Positions 33,101-47,000 of a DNA stretch of 64,000 nucleotides are shown here, piece by piece. The position numbers and the translations under genes were made by a program. The notes beneath the pieces were generated by a model, which was not told the origin of the DNA, ran no database searches, and saw nothing but the letters and a program-made list of their open reading frames with translations. Location: the NCBI RefSeq assembly GCF_021917145.1, contig NC_061060.1:11882366-11946365 (forward strand), written 5' to 3'. Source of the stretch: Hypomesus transpacificus (lineage: Eukaryota; Chordata; Actinopteri; Osmeriformes; Osmeridae). The stretch's first letter is position 1, and each line of letters opens with the position of its first letter.

Positions 33101-35651
33101 GAGGGACTTGGGACCGAAGAGGAATGAGTTCTACTGAACAGGAAGTTGTCTGGCAGCTCAGTTGAATCAGGCATTTTATTTCGGAGTGCTTTTCTGAGGA
33201 AGGTTTAATGCTTCCACTGACCAGCTGTGTGACCTATTTGAGAATTTTGACTGTGGAAACCTCCTGAATGGGTTTTTGTTACTTCAATTCTTTGTCTTTG
33301 CAACCAAACAAAAAAAAGAGTTGTCATCGAAAGGTCGTTCTGCAGAATTCCGTGGTACCATGTGTTCTGTGGTATCTCACACGGCGGACTACCTGATTTG
33401 CAGGTGGGAAGGACATCCAGTTTTGGAACCAGTTCAACTCAGCTCTGCTGCTTGCTCTTCAAATATTTACCTCAAGGTTCAACTTATGGTCAAATGAATA
33501 GTCCCGGTTCTATTCATACATTTTTTACTGAAAATGAAATGTGCTTGCATTTTATGCAGTACTAAATTTGGTCATTCCTTCTCTGACCCCCCAAAATATA
33601 AATTAACCTTGAGCACAAAGCACGTCAAATATGAGAACTATGCATTGTATTTATTTCCAAACAATACGTTAATTAATATGAATTAATTCAAGGTGGGAAG
33701 TGATTCCAAGTCTGTCCATTAATGTACAAGTTTAAAAATAAACATGGATTCAGGGAGGTTTCTTGCTATTGAAACAATTGCTACGAGAGACAGAGACTTC
33801 AACACTCCAGTGGTCTGTGAATTCAAGTCTACAACCCATGAATAGATAGTGCTACACAGGAAGGAACCGTCAACTGCAGCTCCGTTGATATGAAACGGCT
33901 AAACGCTTTACACCACAATGTTACAGTGGGTATAAATACAGGACAACTTGTAGGACACATCAGTAGGAAATGGAAGATCTAAAACGGTTACTCTGGTTTC
34001 CTCTTCGTGTTTGCTAAGGCCATCAACGACATGACAAGACATAACATGTCTTCCTGTACAACATTTGTTGCAAAGTCACTCGTTAAAATACTATTTCTAA
34101 CGTTGTGAAATCAGGCATTTGTTACGAGCCAGTGTTGACTTGGCTGGGATTAAATCCCTACTTAACCAATGTGTTTACTTTTGTTGGTGGATTTCGTTCA
34201 TAGCTAAAAGGGATATGACAGCATCATCCTACTGTTCGTGTCAGAGGATGAAAAGTCTCCCTCCGCTCATGGCTGAAGAGGTTTAATGGAAAGAAGGGTG
34301 CGTTAAGGGTCTGATGCTACATGATTTGCCTTGGTTCAGCTTGACCAGTAACATGAAAATAACAGTAATATCAAAATATCAAAGGCAGAACAGTATTCAG
34401 TCGTAAAAGGAACCTTTCTACAGTAAACTGAATGTCGGAAGAACACCTGATGTTGACCTATGTTGCCCCATTGCTAAGAAACACTTACACATCATGCAGG
34501 ACACAGTTCCAAGTAAGAAATGTAACTATCTAATCGTCTTTCATTTCCTTGGGAAGCGCTCTGTGTCAGGTTTCTGATTTTCAGATGTTTTATGTTAATA
34601 CAACATAATAAGAAATTAATGATAGTCTAGTGGCTACTGTATGTGGGAAAGAGAGGTAATTACTTTAAGTTTGCATAGCCATAAATAACCAAGATACAGA
34701 ACTGGACACAGACAAATAGATATAAATGTATATCTACAGTTCTGATTAAAACATACGTAATTAGTCAGGAAGTCAATTTGTCTGTGTTCAGGAACATGGC
34801 AGAGAGGTATAGAATTCAAATGGTGTTTCTGTGTTACACTTTGGGTAGTTGCTTCAAGCCCAAGTTAAACATAACAGTCAGCCTTGTGCATTAATCGTCC
34901 ATGACTTTTTAAACAATGGGTTATAAAATACCAAATGGAGTCACTTCCCGCCTTTTTCACGGCCCATTCTAAAAACCATAAATGCCTCATTTGGACTTGG
35001 AGTTGATTTTCTATATATTACTGCATAAACATATAAGGGGTTAGTGAGGGGGGTTTCAATACAAGCATTCACACACGAGTAGTTAGTCATTAGCTATAAA
35101 CTGAACAGAATTGTACCGTTCAAAAATGAAAGTTTTTACTTTCTGTTAAAAGTACAGTTTGAAACCTGCTGCTCTTGTATCATGTGTCTTTCAAAATATT
35201 TTGTTTGTTTTCTCATTGATCCCAATCTATTTGACGTAAACTTCTAGTTGTTGCTGTGGAAAATACGCAGTACAGTTACAAACTGCACTTTTGATAAAAA
35301 GCTGCAAAATATGTCAATAATACAGTTTCATTTCCTCAGCCAAGACCAGCCAATAAGGGGGGAGGTAGACAAATCGCATGACATACCAAGAAACTGACGG
35401 AAACATCCAGTGACATCCTCTTGGCCTTTGAGTAGAGACCTCCACAGACCAGGGTGTGCAAACATTGTAAAAATAAATACAGACATGTATAATTCATACA
35501 TACATGTATCATAAAATAAGAGTTGTAAGATAGTTATAAAATTCCTATTTACAAATGCATAGTCCTGGTAAGTCCATCAGGAGGCCTAGCAATGGCAGTC
35601 AATTCAAGTGGAAGGAGTTCCTTTCTTCCTTTTAGGGATATGTTTTGGTGT

Positions 35652-35684
<33 letters not shown>

Positions 35685-35869
35685 CGGTCTGTAGTGGTGT
35701 GCATGGCACTAACAGTACAAGCATGTGTTCTATTTAGGGACACACACCAAATCCCTCTGTGCTAAGGAACCAACACATCCACAGCCCTTTCCTCCTCCTC
35801 CTCCTTTCTAAGGTCCTCCCCTCGGCATGTCGATGTCGCCATGGCCAAGGGGTTTTCAGAGGTCAGAGG
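30108..35869. other. Intergenic region between slc25a51 and frmpd1
   Basis: In 5.8 kb no gene is recognised on either strand; the many short open frames are not supported. The stretch nearest 35869 should hold the frmpd1 3' untranslated region (minus strand), including a (GT)n tract at about 35655-35685. Human genes that sit between these two (TRMT10B, EXOSC3, DCAF10) are not found here. Confidence 0.5.
31513..31760. repeat. GA-rich minisatellite
   Basis: About 12 tandem units of about 19-21 bases are built from GAGAGACAGAGAGGGCAA with small variants (GGGAGAC). Both strands stay open across it, giving spurious low-complexity frames. Confidence 0.9.
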
Positions 35870-38800
35870 TCAGAAGTGAAGAGGTACGTGACCCGCCGGG
35901 TCCCCTGCGTCCGGCGAGCGCATGCGGAACAGCTGCGTGAGCGTGAACACCGACGAGATCAGCACCGTGCAGCGTTTAGCCAGCATCCTCACCCCTTCGC
36001 CCTCCCCCTGCCCCGGCCCAGCCCCTCCTCCGCCGCCCCCAGCCGCCCCAACCCCGGCCCCAGCCGTCTCCACCACGCCGACAAACTCCCGGTAAAGCCC
36101 GACGATCTCCTTCAGCTTTTCCAGAGCCTCCTCGTCCTGACAGGACTCTCCCTCACTTCCATCCCCCAGGGGGCAAGGAGGCGCCCCGCGGAGGCAGACG
36201 CCACACCCAGGGCAGGGCTGCGTCCTCAGGCAGGCGGCGGAGAGCTGCACCAGAGCGCCGAAGCTGTTGGACAGGGAGCGGAGGGCCTCGTCCGGCGCCC
36301 AGCCCACCCGCGTGGCCCGCTGGCACCCCGACGCCAGCCGCCGCGCCTCCGCCTGCAGCAGACTCCGCTCGGCCTCCGACAAGGGCGCGGGGCTGGCCCC
36401 TCCGCAACCGGGGAAGTCTCCTCCTCCCTCCGGTACCTGGAGGTGATTGGACGAATTGGGGACGGCAAGTCCGTTGTCTGTCCTCTCCTCGTGGCGCGCG
36501 TCGGTCTCGGCCGGCTCTGATGATGATGGTGGGGGTGGAGGGTCGGCCGTGCCCCTCTCCAGCAACAGCATCAGCTGGTCGATGTCCTGCCGCAGCGAAG
36601 CGAAGCCCCCCTTCAGCCCTCCGTAGCGCTTGTTGGTAAGGGAGAGCAGGGCGCCAGCGGCGGGGGGCGTGGGGGAGACGGGGCGGGAGAGCATGGGGCT
36701 GAGCTCCGAGGAGGCGGTGGAGAGGGTGGACAGGGGCCGCGGCGTGTCCCGGAGCAGGGACAGGATGTTGGGGGACGGGGCGGTGGGGGAGGGAACCGGG
36801 GTGGGCCGTGCGGGCTTGGCGGCGGGCCGCGTGCGGCGGGAGAACTCGTAGATGGTGAGTTCCTCGTCGAAGCCGCAGCCGTCCTCGCCGGCGCCAGTGA
36901 AGCAGTTGGCGTACACGGTGCGGCAGCCGCAGGCCTCGTGGTGCGGCGGGGGGGGAGGAGTGTCCTCTCCCATGGACGAGCACGGGGAGTCGGCCCCCAA
37001 GGGGAAACCCCCTCCGGAGACCCCGCCCAGCCCCACCTCAGAGTGGGGTCGCGATTGGGGCTGCTCGGACTTACAGGAGCCCAGGAACCCATAAGGCCCC
37101 GAGACCTTCCCCTCCCCAGGGGCCCCGTTCTCCGTCGCACCCTGGCCGGGATGCGAGCCGTCCATCCCCTGGGCCTCTTTCCCGCGCGGGGTCACCTCCT
37201 GAGCTTCTTTGATGGTCGCTATGACGACCTCGGCCCCGTCCTCCAATGCCTTCCCTTTATCCCTCCTGGTCCCCGTCTCTGTCTCCTTGACCGCCGCCGT
37301 TGCGCTCTTTCCCGAGTCCGACGCCACGCTGACCGACAGGACGGACAGGCCCGAGCCGAACCCGGAGGTGTCTCCTCCGTTCAGGGAGCTGGAGGAGGGG
37401 TAGTCCAAGGTTCCCAGGATCTCCTGGGAGCGGGTCATGTACCAGGGCAGCGCCTGGATCCTGCCGCGGAGGGCCGACGCCGGCAGCCGGCCCCCCAGAC
37501 TGGAGGAGCTGACCCTCAGGTCAGACCCAGAACCGGAGCGCCCCGGCTCCCCCACCCCTGACTTGGAGGAGGAGGTGAGTGAGGTGGTCATGCAGGCGGG
37601 GGGTTCTGTGCTCTTGGGGGAGAGGCTCTCGTGGCTGAGGGAGACCCGCCTGCCGGATGGTACGCTGCCGTTGCGGCTGCCCCAGGGGTGGAGGCCGTTC
37701 GGGGGGCTGACGCCCTCCTTGGGCAACCCCTTCGTGGAGCCCAGGGGTTCCTGGGGCGAGACGGGCGAGCTGGCAGGGAGGGATAAGGGGTGGAGCGACG
37801 AGGGAGAGGTTTTGGGCGAGTGGGATGGGGGGATGGTGAGACATAACTTAAGGTCATCTCCAGAAGCCGAACGTGGAAAAAGAGAAAGGTTCAGTTTTTT
37901 CTGAATCGAAGCCACCCGGTCACCCCCATTTATGCCCTTTTGCCCCTCCACCTTGGGCAGGGGAACCCCGTTCGTTTTCGTCTCAGCCTCGGGTGTTTGT
38001 TTGTCACCAGTGATCTGAGCAGAGTCTCTTAGAAGCTTGTGATGAGGTCCATTCTCAGGTTTCGGTCCATTCTCAGGCTTAGGTCCATTCTCAGGTTTAG
38101 GTCCATTTGCAGGGATAGGCCCGTTCTCTTGCTTGCTAGGCCTATTCTCCTGCTTGCCGGGCTCATTCTCCTTCCTGGCCCCGTTCTCCAGAGTGGTGGG
38201 GTGTCGCGGTGGAGGGAGAGCCTGCTGGCTGCTCCGTACGGCTGTGATGAGGGGGGAGGATATGGGCATCCCCCCTGCCCCGGAGGTGACAGATTTGAAC
38301 TCCATGGTGTCTGGCTCCATCTCCAGGAGCTCGCTGGAGAGGTGCCCCCCCGCGTCGCCGTTACAGTGGGCGTACGGGGCCCTGCGGAGCTGGGGGGAGC
38401 GGGGCGGCACCATCTGAGGCTTGGGGGCCAGAGGGGGCTTGGGGGGCAGCGGTGGGGGTTTGGCCTTTGCTTCGACTCTCTGGGAGGGCAGGGTCGGGGG
38501 GCCGGGGGGCAGGGGGCTCCCCTGCTTCGGAGCAGGGGGGGATGGAGGAGGCCTCTTGGGAAGGGGCGACGAAGGCTCGCTCTCGGGGACGGAGGGCAGC
38601 CCGTTCCCTTGGACACTGTGCCGACTGCCGTGCTTCCTGTCTGCGCCATCCAAAGAGTTCTCTGCGAGATTTAGAGATGGAGAGGAGAGAGAGGGGGAGT
38701 GAGGGGGAACACAGAAAGATGGAGAACGAAATTGTGAGTGAGAGAGAACCGTCTCTTTAAGGAATAAATCAATCGCAAAAGATGCGGAGTCAGCCAACCT

Positions 38801-40656
38801 GTGAGGTGCTCCGGGACCGGAGGGGTGAAGCGCTCCTGCGCATCGAAGAACTCATCCTCGGACTCGGACCAGCTTTCTCTGTGGGGAGGTCTGGGGTTCG
38901 GGGAGGGCGTTAGGAACAGTCCCTCCTCGTCCGCTGAGTGGCGCTGTCGAGACGCGGGCCCCTGGTTGTCGCAGGAGGCGTGGTGCTGAGGGATTCTAGG
39001 TAGGAGTCTCTGGGCGTTGCCGCTGCTGAGAGCGCTGTGGAAAGGCATGCTGTCCACAAGCCTCAGGTCTCTGTGACTGGGGATCTTGGTGATGCGTCTC
39101 AGCTCTGCCTCCCTCTCCTCCTCCTCCTCGTCCTCCTCCTCCTCCTCGTCGCTGGTGGCCTCGGGGGGGCTCGGGAGGAAGTCCGCCTGCGAGAGCTCCG
39201 CGAAGCACAGGCACGAGCTGTCGTTGCCCCGGTAACTCAGGTTGGTGGGCCGGGCGGGGGCTGAACCGGCGCCTGCCGCCTGGCTTCCTGGGTCGGACGA
39301 GTTTTCTCTGTGGCGCTGTGGAGAGGGAGGGACTTCCAGGAGGAAGGGGTGGTGGACGTCCAGGCTGGAGGGCCCCTCGGCAGGGCGAGGGGTCCACGGG
39401 GCAGAGCCCCCCTCGCGGATGGCATCCAGGCGGGAGAGGGCCACGGCAGGGTCTCCTCTGGCCGTACCGCTGCTCTCCTCCAGGGCGGCACTCAGGGATC
39501 CGCTGGACAGACTGGAGAAGCTGCTGTTGACCCGTGGGTCCGTGTGGTACCAGTTGGTCTCCAGCTTCACCTCCTGGTCTGGATTGGCCTGACTTCCTGT
39601 CGCCCCCTTCTCCTCGTCCTCCTCCTCCTCGTCGCCTCCCTCGTTGCCCACGTCCGCCGTCACGATGATTTTCACTTCCTGTTGGCCTTCTTTCTCTCGC
39701 TCTCTCTCCCTCCCTCTGCTCTCTCCCCGGGCGTGCTCCCCCTCTCTCCTCCAGGCCTCCCGGTCTCGCTCCTTACCGCCTGCTGCTGACCGCCTGCGGC
39801 TGGCCGGTTGCTCCACTGGGTAGTCCTCGTCTGACGTGTCATCAGAGTCGCTACAGCACCGGGACACGTAACCTAGCAACACAAACAGAAGAAAAAAAAA
39901 TTATAAAAAAGAAAACACAATTTTGTCAGTGAACTTGCATACATTTGTGAATGATGTGCTCAAAAAAGATGATATGAGTGACTTTGAGCTGTACCCCTAC
40001 GAGCTGATATCCACGTATCAAGCGCAATAAATAAATAATATCAATATCAAGCCCAAAAAAAAATGGGTAGCGTAGTTAAACTTTTTTTGCTCACTTGTCA
40101 GCGACTCATAGCACACTCCCTCTATAACGGCGAACTTCCCACACACACCTTCTTCTGCCGGTATCCGGTGCACCCGCACTTTGGGGCGCCCCAGACGTAA
40201 GATGTTGACATTGGGGTCCACCAGGAGCTTGCAGTAGCCCCCCAGCAGACAGGCCAGGTCTTTGGCTGCCAGTGAGTCCATGAGTAAGGCAAATGGCTGG
40301 ATGGAGAAGTGGAGGGAGTAGGGGGAAGGAAAAGACAGGAACAGGGGAGAGGAGAGGTGTAGAGAGACAGAGGTGTGTGTGAGTGTGTGTATGCGTGTGT
40401 GTGCATGTATGAATGTGTGTCAGTGTGCGTGTGCGCGTGTGTGTGTGTGCGCGCCCCTACCTTCATGTCGTGCAGTGAGATCCTCAGCAGACTGACTCGG
40501 TCCGACTCGGAGAGCAGCTCCACCCTGCTGATGCTGCTGAAGTCCACCAGGGTGGACACCATGTTCAGCTTGTGGTTTACCACCTGGCTCAGGCCGTAGC
40601 GAGCCCCCACCAGAAGACTGACCACGGCCTCCCTGTCCTGCAGCTGGGGAGGGAGA

Positions 40657-40744
<88 letters not shown>

Positions 40745-42930
40745 GGAGGGAGGGAGGGAGGGAGGGAGGGAGGGAGGGAGGGAGGGAGGGAGGGAGGGAG
40801 GGAGGGAGGGAGGGAGGGAAATCTGAATTTGAGATATTGAACCCGCAGAACAAAACCTCTATCTCTCTCCTTCTCTCTCTCTCTGACTCTTTCACTCTCT
40901 TTTCTACAGAGACATCTCTGTGAAGGATCTTCAAAAGCGTAGTCAGACAGAAAGCAACGGCGGCCAACCTTACCATCAGGGTGGCGTTGTAGGAGCGCCC
41001 CCCGTAGGAGATGAGCTCTCCTAGCTGGATGAGGTAGGCCAGACGAGCCTGGGTGGCAGAGATCACCTGAGGGGGTGGAGAAAGAGAGGGAGGGGGGGAG
41101 AAAAGGTAGGGTAATGGAGGAGAAACAGGGAAGGAAATGGAATCAAAGAGTGTGCAAGAGAGGAGATGACCTAGAAAGTCGGGAACCTACGCAGGAACTC
41201 ATCCATTAAACATCCGTTCACACCCACACCTCCTAACCTCCTCCCTCCTCCCGCCTCTCTCTTCCCCTCTGGGCCTACCTTCTGGCCCGGCTCCATCAGA
41301 GACTGGATCTTCTTGAGGTGGTAGCTGATGGCCTTGGTCAGGTCCTTCTCCCTCATGTTGCTGAGGAGCGTGGGCGAGATGAAGCTGTCCAGACCAAACT
41401 CCTTCCTGTCCACGCGGGGAGACAACGGCACATCGATTGACGTTGACGCGCGCGCGCACGTACGAGTGCTGTGCGTTTTGCGTGAAGGAGTGAGGGCGAG
41501 TGACGGAGAGGGCGAAAGGCAGCGAGCGGGGATGGAGACAAGGGAAGAAAGAGAGGAGCAGGAAGCCGAGGCTTGGAGAACAGCAGGGGGTGTGTGTGCG
41601 TGACTCACTTGATGCTCTTAATGGAGGTCCGGGTCTGTCCGCAGCTGTCCAGTCTCTCGTGCATGTGCAGCGCGGCCAGACGCAGAGCTGTGTTGCACTT
41701 CATCTCCACGGCAAAGCGCTCCTGGAGAACGTCACCCACGCTCTGCACAAACACACACACACGTGAAAACACACCCACGTGAACACATCAAGGCACGCAA
41801 ACAAGACAAGACAAGAAAAGAGCACGCCCGAATCCGCGCACAAACGCACACAGGAGAACGCGCACGCACAGGAAAACACACACGAGCACACACGCGTTAT
41901 ACACACGCAACACGGACGGCCGCACCCCGGGTATTGCATTCTGCAGACGAATGATGCAAATAAACCGTTTCCTCTTCGCTGTACTATAAACCTGTTTGGA
42001 CCACTTCCTCTGCAGTCAGCCCAGAGGAGCATGCAGAGGTGGGGTCTCACCTGTAGGAAGAGGTATTCAAAGGCAGCGGTGTCATCCTGCAGCAGGACCA
42101 CAGGGTCCTTGGGCATGAAGCACACCCTGAACAGACACCTGTAGTCATGGGAGTCCTTCTTCTGCACCACCTGAGGGCCGACACACACACACACACAGGC
42201 TTGTGTGAGAATCAATACTGCGGATCTAATTAGAGCGCACAGTGTGAGGGGGTGGTGGTGGGGAAAGGGCGAAGATGCCAGTGTGCGTGTGTGTGAAGGA
42301 GACACAGTGGGGGAGTGAAAGAATAGAAAGAAAGAAAGATAGAAAGAAAGAAGATAAGTGGGAGGAAGTATGTGGTGTGTGTATGGGGGGGGGGGGGGGG
42401 GGGCGGACAGACATCACCTTCTGGATGAGCTCATCCTCGTGCAGTAACAGCAGCTTGTTGATGCTGTACTGCTGCTCCAGCGCCAGGGAGAAGTATTCGA
42501 TGGAGCGGATGGACAGCTTGTCCTTCAGAGTCATCATGATGTCCTGGAACGACAGCAACAGCCTCCGTCAACACACACACACACCACACGCACGCAAACC
42601 CTCGCCACGCCAATCCCTCTCTATCCAATACCTCCTGTCAACCAAGTCACGCACTCCACTACTGTGATGTCAGCCTCCAGGAAGCGGCTGTTCTGAACTA
42701 TTCCCACATGACATGAGTTCCCAGAATGCACCTGAAGGGATGGGAACACTAATGGGCAGCACAGACGAAGAGTATGCCATGTTTGGATTGATGGACAGTC
42801 TGTGATCGCTCTTCAGGGAGCTCGGCGTCGCTACCTTGATGGTGGTGGTGTGGTCGAACTTGAAGGCCTTGGTCTGGCCATTCTCCAGGTAGACCTTCAG
42901 AACGTTGGGCAGGAACAAAAGAGAGTTTCC
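35870..42930 (-). CDS. frmpd1: FERM and PDZ domain-containing protein 1, 3' part (partial)
   Basis: Ten exons (42835-42930, 42418-42543, 42051-42170, 41609-41742, 41279-41405, 40974-41066, 40461-40643, 40149-40296, 38799-39872, 35870-38661) join in frame to 1,630 residues plus stop. The first seven or eight encode a FERM domain: [75 protein letters not shown] and [19 protein letters not shown]. Two large exons encode an acidic, Ser- and Pro-rich tail with [19 protein letters not shown], poly-Glu, SH3-like proline motifs and [17 protein letters not shown]. The family also has FRMPD3 and FRMPD4. FRMPD1 is preferred from the FERM sequence and from the neighbours (tomm5, slc25a51). Human FRMPD1 binds the cell-polarity adaptors LGN and AGS3. 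The N-terminal PDZ exons were not found. Confidence 0.88.
38040..38115 (-). repeat. In-frame 18-bp tandem repeat within frmpd1 coding sequence
   Basis: Three to four copies of an 18-bp unit encode PKPENG repeats, with a diverged first copy PIPANG. Units are nearly identical at the DNA level, so copy number may vary between individuals without shifting the frame. Confidence 0.85.
40647..40818 (-). repeat. Purine/pyrimidine tract abutting a frmpd1 3' splice site
   Basis: The plus strand is pure A/G over about 170 bases: GGGGAGGG, then (GA)n, then (GGGA)n. On the minus strand this is a TC and TCCC tract that ends at the acceptor before the exon 40461-40643. It has mirror symmetry and could form triplex (H-) DNA. 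Confidence 0.9.
42386..42404. repeat. Poly-G run beside a frmpd1 exon
   Basis: About 18 G lie just downstream (minus sense) of the exon 42418-42543. Confidence 0.85.
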
Positions 42931-43060
42931 CTGGAGAACAGCAAGAACAAGGACAGAACATTAGAGCGCTCAGAAGAACATGTTCCGCCAAGAACCCTGA
43001 GGTTTCACACAGAACTCTTTCTAGCTCCGTCAAGGTGCTTTTTATGAACGTGAACGGTTC

Positions 43061-43560
43061 NNNNNNNNNNNNNNNNNNNNNNNNNNNNNNNNNNNNNNNN
43101 NNNNNNNNNNNNNNNNNNNNNNNNNNNNNNNNNNNNNNNNNNNNNNNNNNNNNNNNNNNNNNNNNNNNNNNNNNNNNNNNNNNNNNNNNNNNNNNNNNNN
43201 NNNNNNNNNNNNNNNNNNNNNNNNNNNNNNNNNNNNNNNNNNNNNNNNNNNNNNNNNNNNNNNNNNNNNNNNNNNNNNNNNNNNNNNNNNNNNNNNNNNN
43301 NNNNNNNNNNNNNNNNNNNNNNNNNNNNNNNNNNNNNNNNNNNNNNNNNNNNNNNNNNNNNNNNNNNNNNNNNNNNNNNNNNNNNNNNNNNNNNNNNNNN
43401 NNNNNNNNNNNNNNNNNNNNNNNNNNNNNNNNNNNNNNNNNNNNNNNNNNNNNNNNNNNNNNNNNNNNNNNNNNNNNNNNNNNNNNNNNNNNNNNNNNNN
43501 NNNNNNNNNNNNNNNNNNNNNNNNNNNNNNNNNNNNNNNNNNNNNNNNNNNNNNNNNNNN
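43061..43560. other. Assembly gap (500 N)
   Basis: There are exactly 500 undetermined bases inside the frmpd1 5' region. The round number suggests a placeholder of arbitrary size. Open frames crossing it are meaningless. Confidence 0.99.
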
Positions 43561-44034
43561 CACCCATTAAATAGGCTAGCATGCTAAAAACCCTCCTGAT
43601 TAAAAAGCCAACGCTCTCGTTGCGGCTAATGCTAGGCTAAGGTGCTAACTCCATCCCCATTGAAATGAATGCTCGTCGAGCGCTAAAGCTAAGGCTCCGG
43701 GGGCACCATGAGTGTAGGCAGAGCTCTGGGCCTGTCCAGTAAGAGGATTACGGGGCCTCTCTCAGGGAGGGGTGTTACTTTGGCACCCTGCTGATCCTCA
43801 CTGAGCCAGATTGATGTGGATGAGCGTAGGTCTGGATTGACAGCTGTGACTTGACGACCACTCTATCAATCAATGCCGGAGATGGACACTGGGAACTTGA
43901 TCAGGTTCGGATCGAGTCAGGGTCAGTAGTTTGGCGGCACGTGTGTCTGTTGGCGTGTGTGTGAGAGAAAACGAGAGATGTGAGTGTGCACGTGTGTACG
44001 TGTGTTTGCTTGTGTGAGGGAGGGTTGCACGTGT

Positions 44035-44077
<43 letters not shown>

Positions 44078-47000
44078 CCCAGCTGTTCTGTAATGTATGG
44101 ATATCAGTGCTGCAGTGAGTGCTGAGTCAGGTGAAGCCTCACCTTCTCTGGGTCCCACACACCAGCTCACATAACATCGTCACACACGCACACACACAGA
44201 CACACATGCAGACACGACCACAGACGACACACACCATGCTCCCTTTGCCCTTGCAGAGTCAGGATGTCAGATTGGGTGGCAGGCTCTTCAGTGCAGCTGC
44301 ACCTCCATCCATAAATACATGAGCACCTCCACAGCTTCCAGCTATGGGACTCTTTTTACCCCCCTGTCCGATCGGTTCATAAAACATGACAGTACCTGGT
44401 GAGGATGTGAAAAACGACTGTAGCTCTTTGTCTCTTTGTTTTCACAACCACTCCCTTTGTTCCACCCAAATGTTCCGTCCTTGTCTGTCATGTGCTCTAT
44501 CCAGGAAATCAGATGGTTCTGGTAAAGGGTCATGTTACTGCAGTATCTACACTGACAGAAACTAGTGTAGGAATCATGTGTATTGTGAAGGCCCTGTGTA
44601 AAAGGATAATTCACTCAACATTCCTCTGCCCCAGCATGTGATTGGAGGTTGTGTCTGTCACTCACCGTGGGATGTTGTGTCTCTTCTGGACTCCAGAACA
44701 GGAATACCCTCGTGCCTTCTGTGACATCAGCTCCCCTGCCCCACCAGGATTGACCGAAAATAGGTGGATGGCGGTCCTTGCGTTCATCAGGACCAATCAG
44801 AATGAGTTCCAGCCACCTGCGCAGGGCAGAACAGATCAATTGTTAACGTTTCTGTTTCAATCTGTTAGTTGAGTCAAAAGGAGAGCGCACAACCATGACG
44901 ATCCTTAGGGAAGTGTGCCAGACTGATCAATAGGTGAAGACTGACGTTAACACAGACACAGGAACATGAGAATACTACAGCATCTGGGTAGAACCAGAGG
45001 CCGTATGGCCATGTTTTAGAGGAACGTTTTGTGAAAATAATTTTCTTTTCCTCATTCTTACAGTTCTCTTGAAGAAGAAAAACAAAGAAAAAACAAAGAA
45101 ATAGAGAGAAAAAAAGAAACCTGTCCTAATCCATTGTTGATGTTCCTGGCACAGAGAAGTTGTTGTGTAGATGTAAGAGACAAACTGAACCAATGTGCAA
45201 TCTTCTAGAAACGGGCAACCTCTCCCCCCCCTTCCTTCATCCCCAGGCCGTGTCCCCGACCCGTACGACGGCCCTTGTGGGTTGCCTGTGGAGGACATGG
45301 TGAGAACATGTAGCAGAAGGAGACAAAGTCTGAAGCCTCTGGTTGTCGGCATTACATTTTCATATCTCCCTGCCGTCTCCCGGCTTCGGCTGGACGCTTG
45401 TAAAAGGCGAGAGCACGGACTGGGAATCCCAGAGCAACCGAAGAGAAACCGTGCCAGCCCAATGCTATCTGGGCAAATCATGAAAGACAACTCTTTCATG
45501 TACACATCAGAGGAGATATAGCAAACCATAGAGAACCTAAAAAAAGGGAAGCCACTTCTGTTTGTGTGTGGTGAAACACATGCTGGGGTTGTGCCCGGTG
45601 TGAACGGAAGGTTCCAGAAAAGAGCAACGACAATGAGAAAAAAAATCTCATGTTTACTGTCGCATCGAATGTGACATGAAGGACGCGTTTGAGAGTTGTC
45701 ACGTCCTGGGAATTTTCACATGCGATGAACTTATCCTCTTCCCTTATGGTCCCCTCGGTGCAGCTCACTCAAGTGGCCCTGTGTTCTCGACGCGGAGCTC
45801 GCTCGCCAGGCCCACTGTCTCGGCCCTGGCGTGCAGGCAGCTGAGGACGCAGACCTGCTACACAGACTGCAGGCCACATGAATAATTCATGCGGCTAATG
45901 CAGCTAGCTCGCTAGGCCTCCAACCCGAGCAGTTCCTTCCTCCACCACATGCACCATGAGAGAGGGATGAAAGAACAAGAGGAGAAAGGGGGGGTGCAGA
46001 GGGTGTAGAGGTGAAGGGGAGGGGAAGGAAGGAAGGAGAGAATGGGGGCTGGAGGCCAAGAAAAGGGAAAGGGGTAGAGCAAGTAAAAGAAAATGTGCAA
46101 TGCCAGGGGGAGAGAGAGAGAGAAAATGAAAGAGAGAGACAGAGAGAGAGAGAGACAGAGACAGAGGGAGAGAAGGACAGGATATTGGAGAGGGAGCAGC
46201 CTCGGTGAGAATGTTAAAGAGGGTGGCGAAGAGGGCAGCAGGAAAGGGGGATGAGTGACAGAAGTCGAAGAAAGAAAATGGGGGGAGTGACGAGGAAGGG
46301 AGAGAGAGTTGTTGAGAAACTTAGAGATGTGAGTGTGTGTTTGGCATTTCGGGGGGGGGGGGGGGGGGGGGTAGCTGATCAATGCAGTATCTCAGTTCTT
46401 TACAAAACAAACACAGCTTTGCAACTGACGTTGATGAATGGTCACCTGTGAAATAAATAAATTAAGAGGCCAGTTGCTTTGTGAAAGAAGTCATATTGTG
46501 TACTCGGCTCCCCTTAAACCCAGACCTGTGTCAGCATTATAATCCCTCCACTATTTTGTAACTCTGTCTCCTTCTCTGCAGTGTGTTGGAATAAAAACCT
46601 AACTATGTGCTAACTACACTTTTCAGTGAATAACACTTAATTGCCAAGCACCTTTACAAAAAGGACTATTATGATTATACCAACATGATTTACTGTTCAA
46701 TCGTGTTCTAGTGCTCTAGCGTTTTTAGTGTTCCAGCATGTTCTACTGTTCTAGCATTTTCCACTGTACGAGTGTGTTCTAGATTTTCAGGGAGTCATTG
46801 TACTGTTCCAGTGTATTTGACTGTTCCAGTCTGTCCTACCGTTTGTCTGTGTTCCACTTCACCAGTGCGTGTGTGTCTGTGTGTGCATGTGTGTGTGTGT
46901 GTTTGTGGTGTTTGTTTGTTTGTGTGTGTGTCTGTTTGCCTGTCGTGACTGTCATGTTTATAACAACTGTCACAGCCTCAAGTCTCCTACCAAGAAGTTC

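Noticed and set aside
36153-39789. Long frames in the other five frames over the frmpd1 tail exons
   Set aside because: They are shadows of GC-rich coding sequence; only the minus-strand frame continues the FERM exons in phase.
43035-43582. Open frames across the N gap
   Set aside because: Undetermined bases have no stops; meaningless.
44615-44839. Possible frmpd1 N-terminal exon (frame with RWLELILIGP)
   Set aside because: Similarity to the FRMPD1 start is only a few residues and no PDZ follows.
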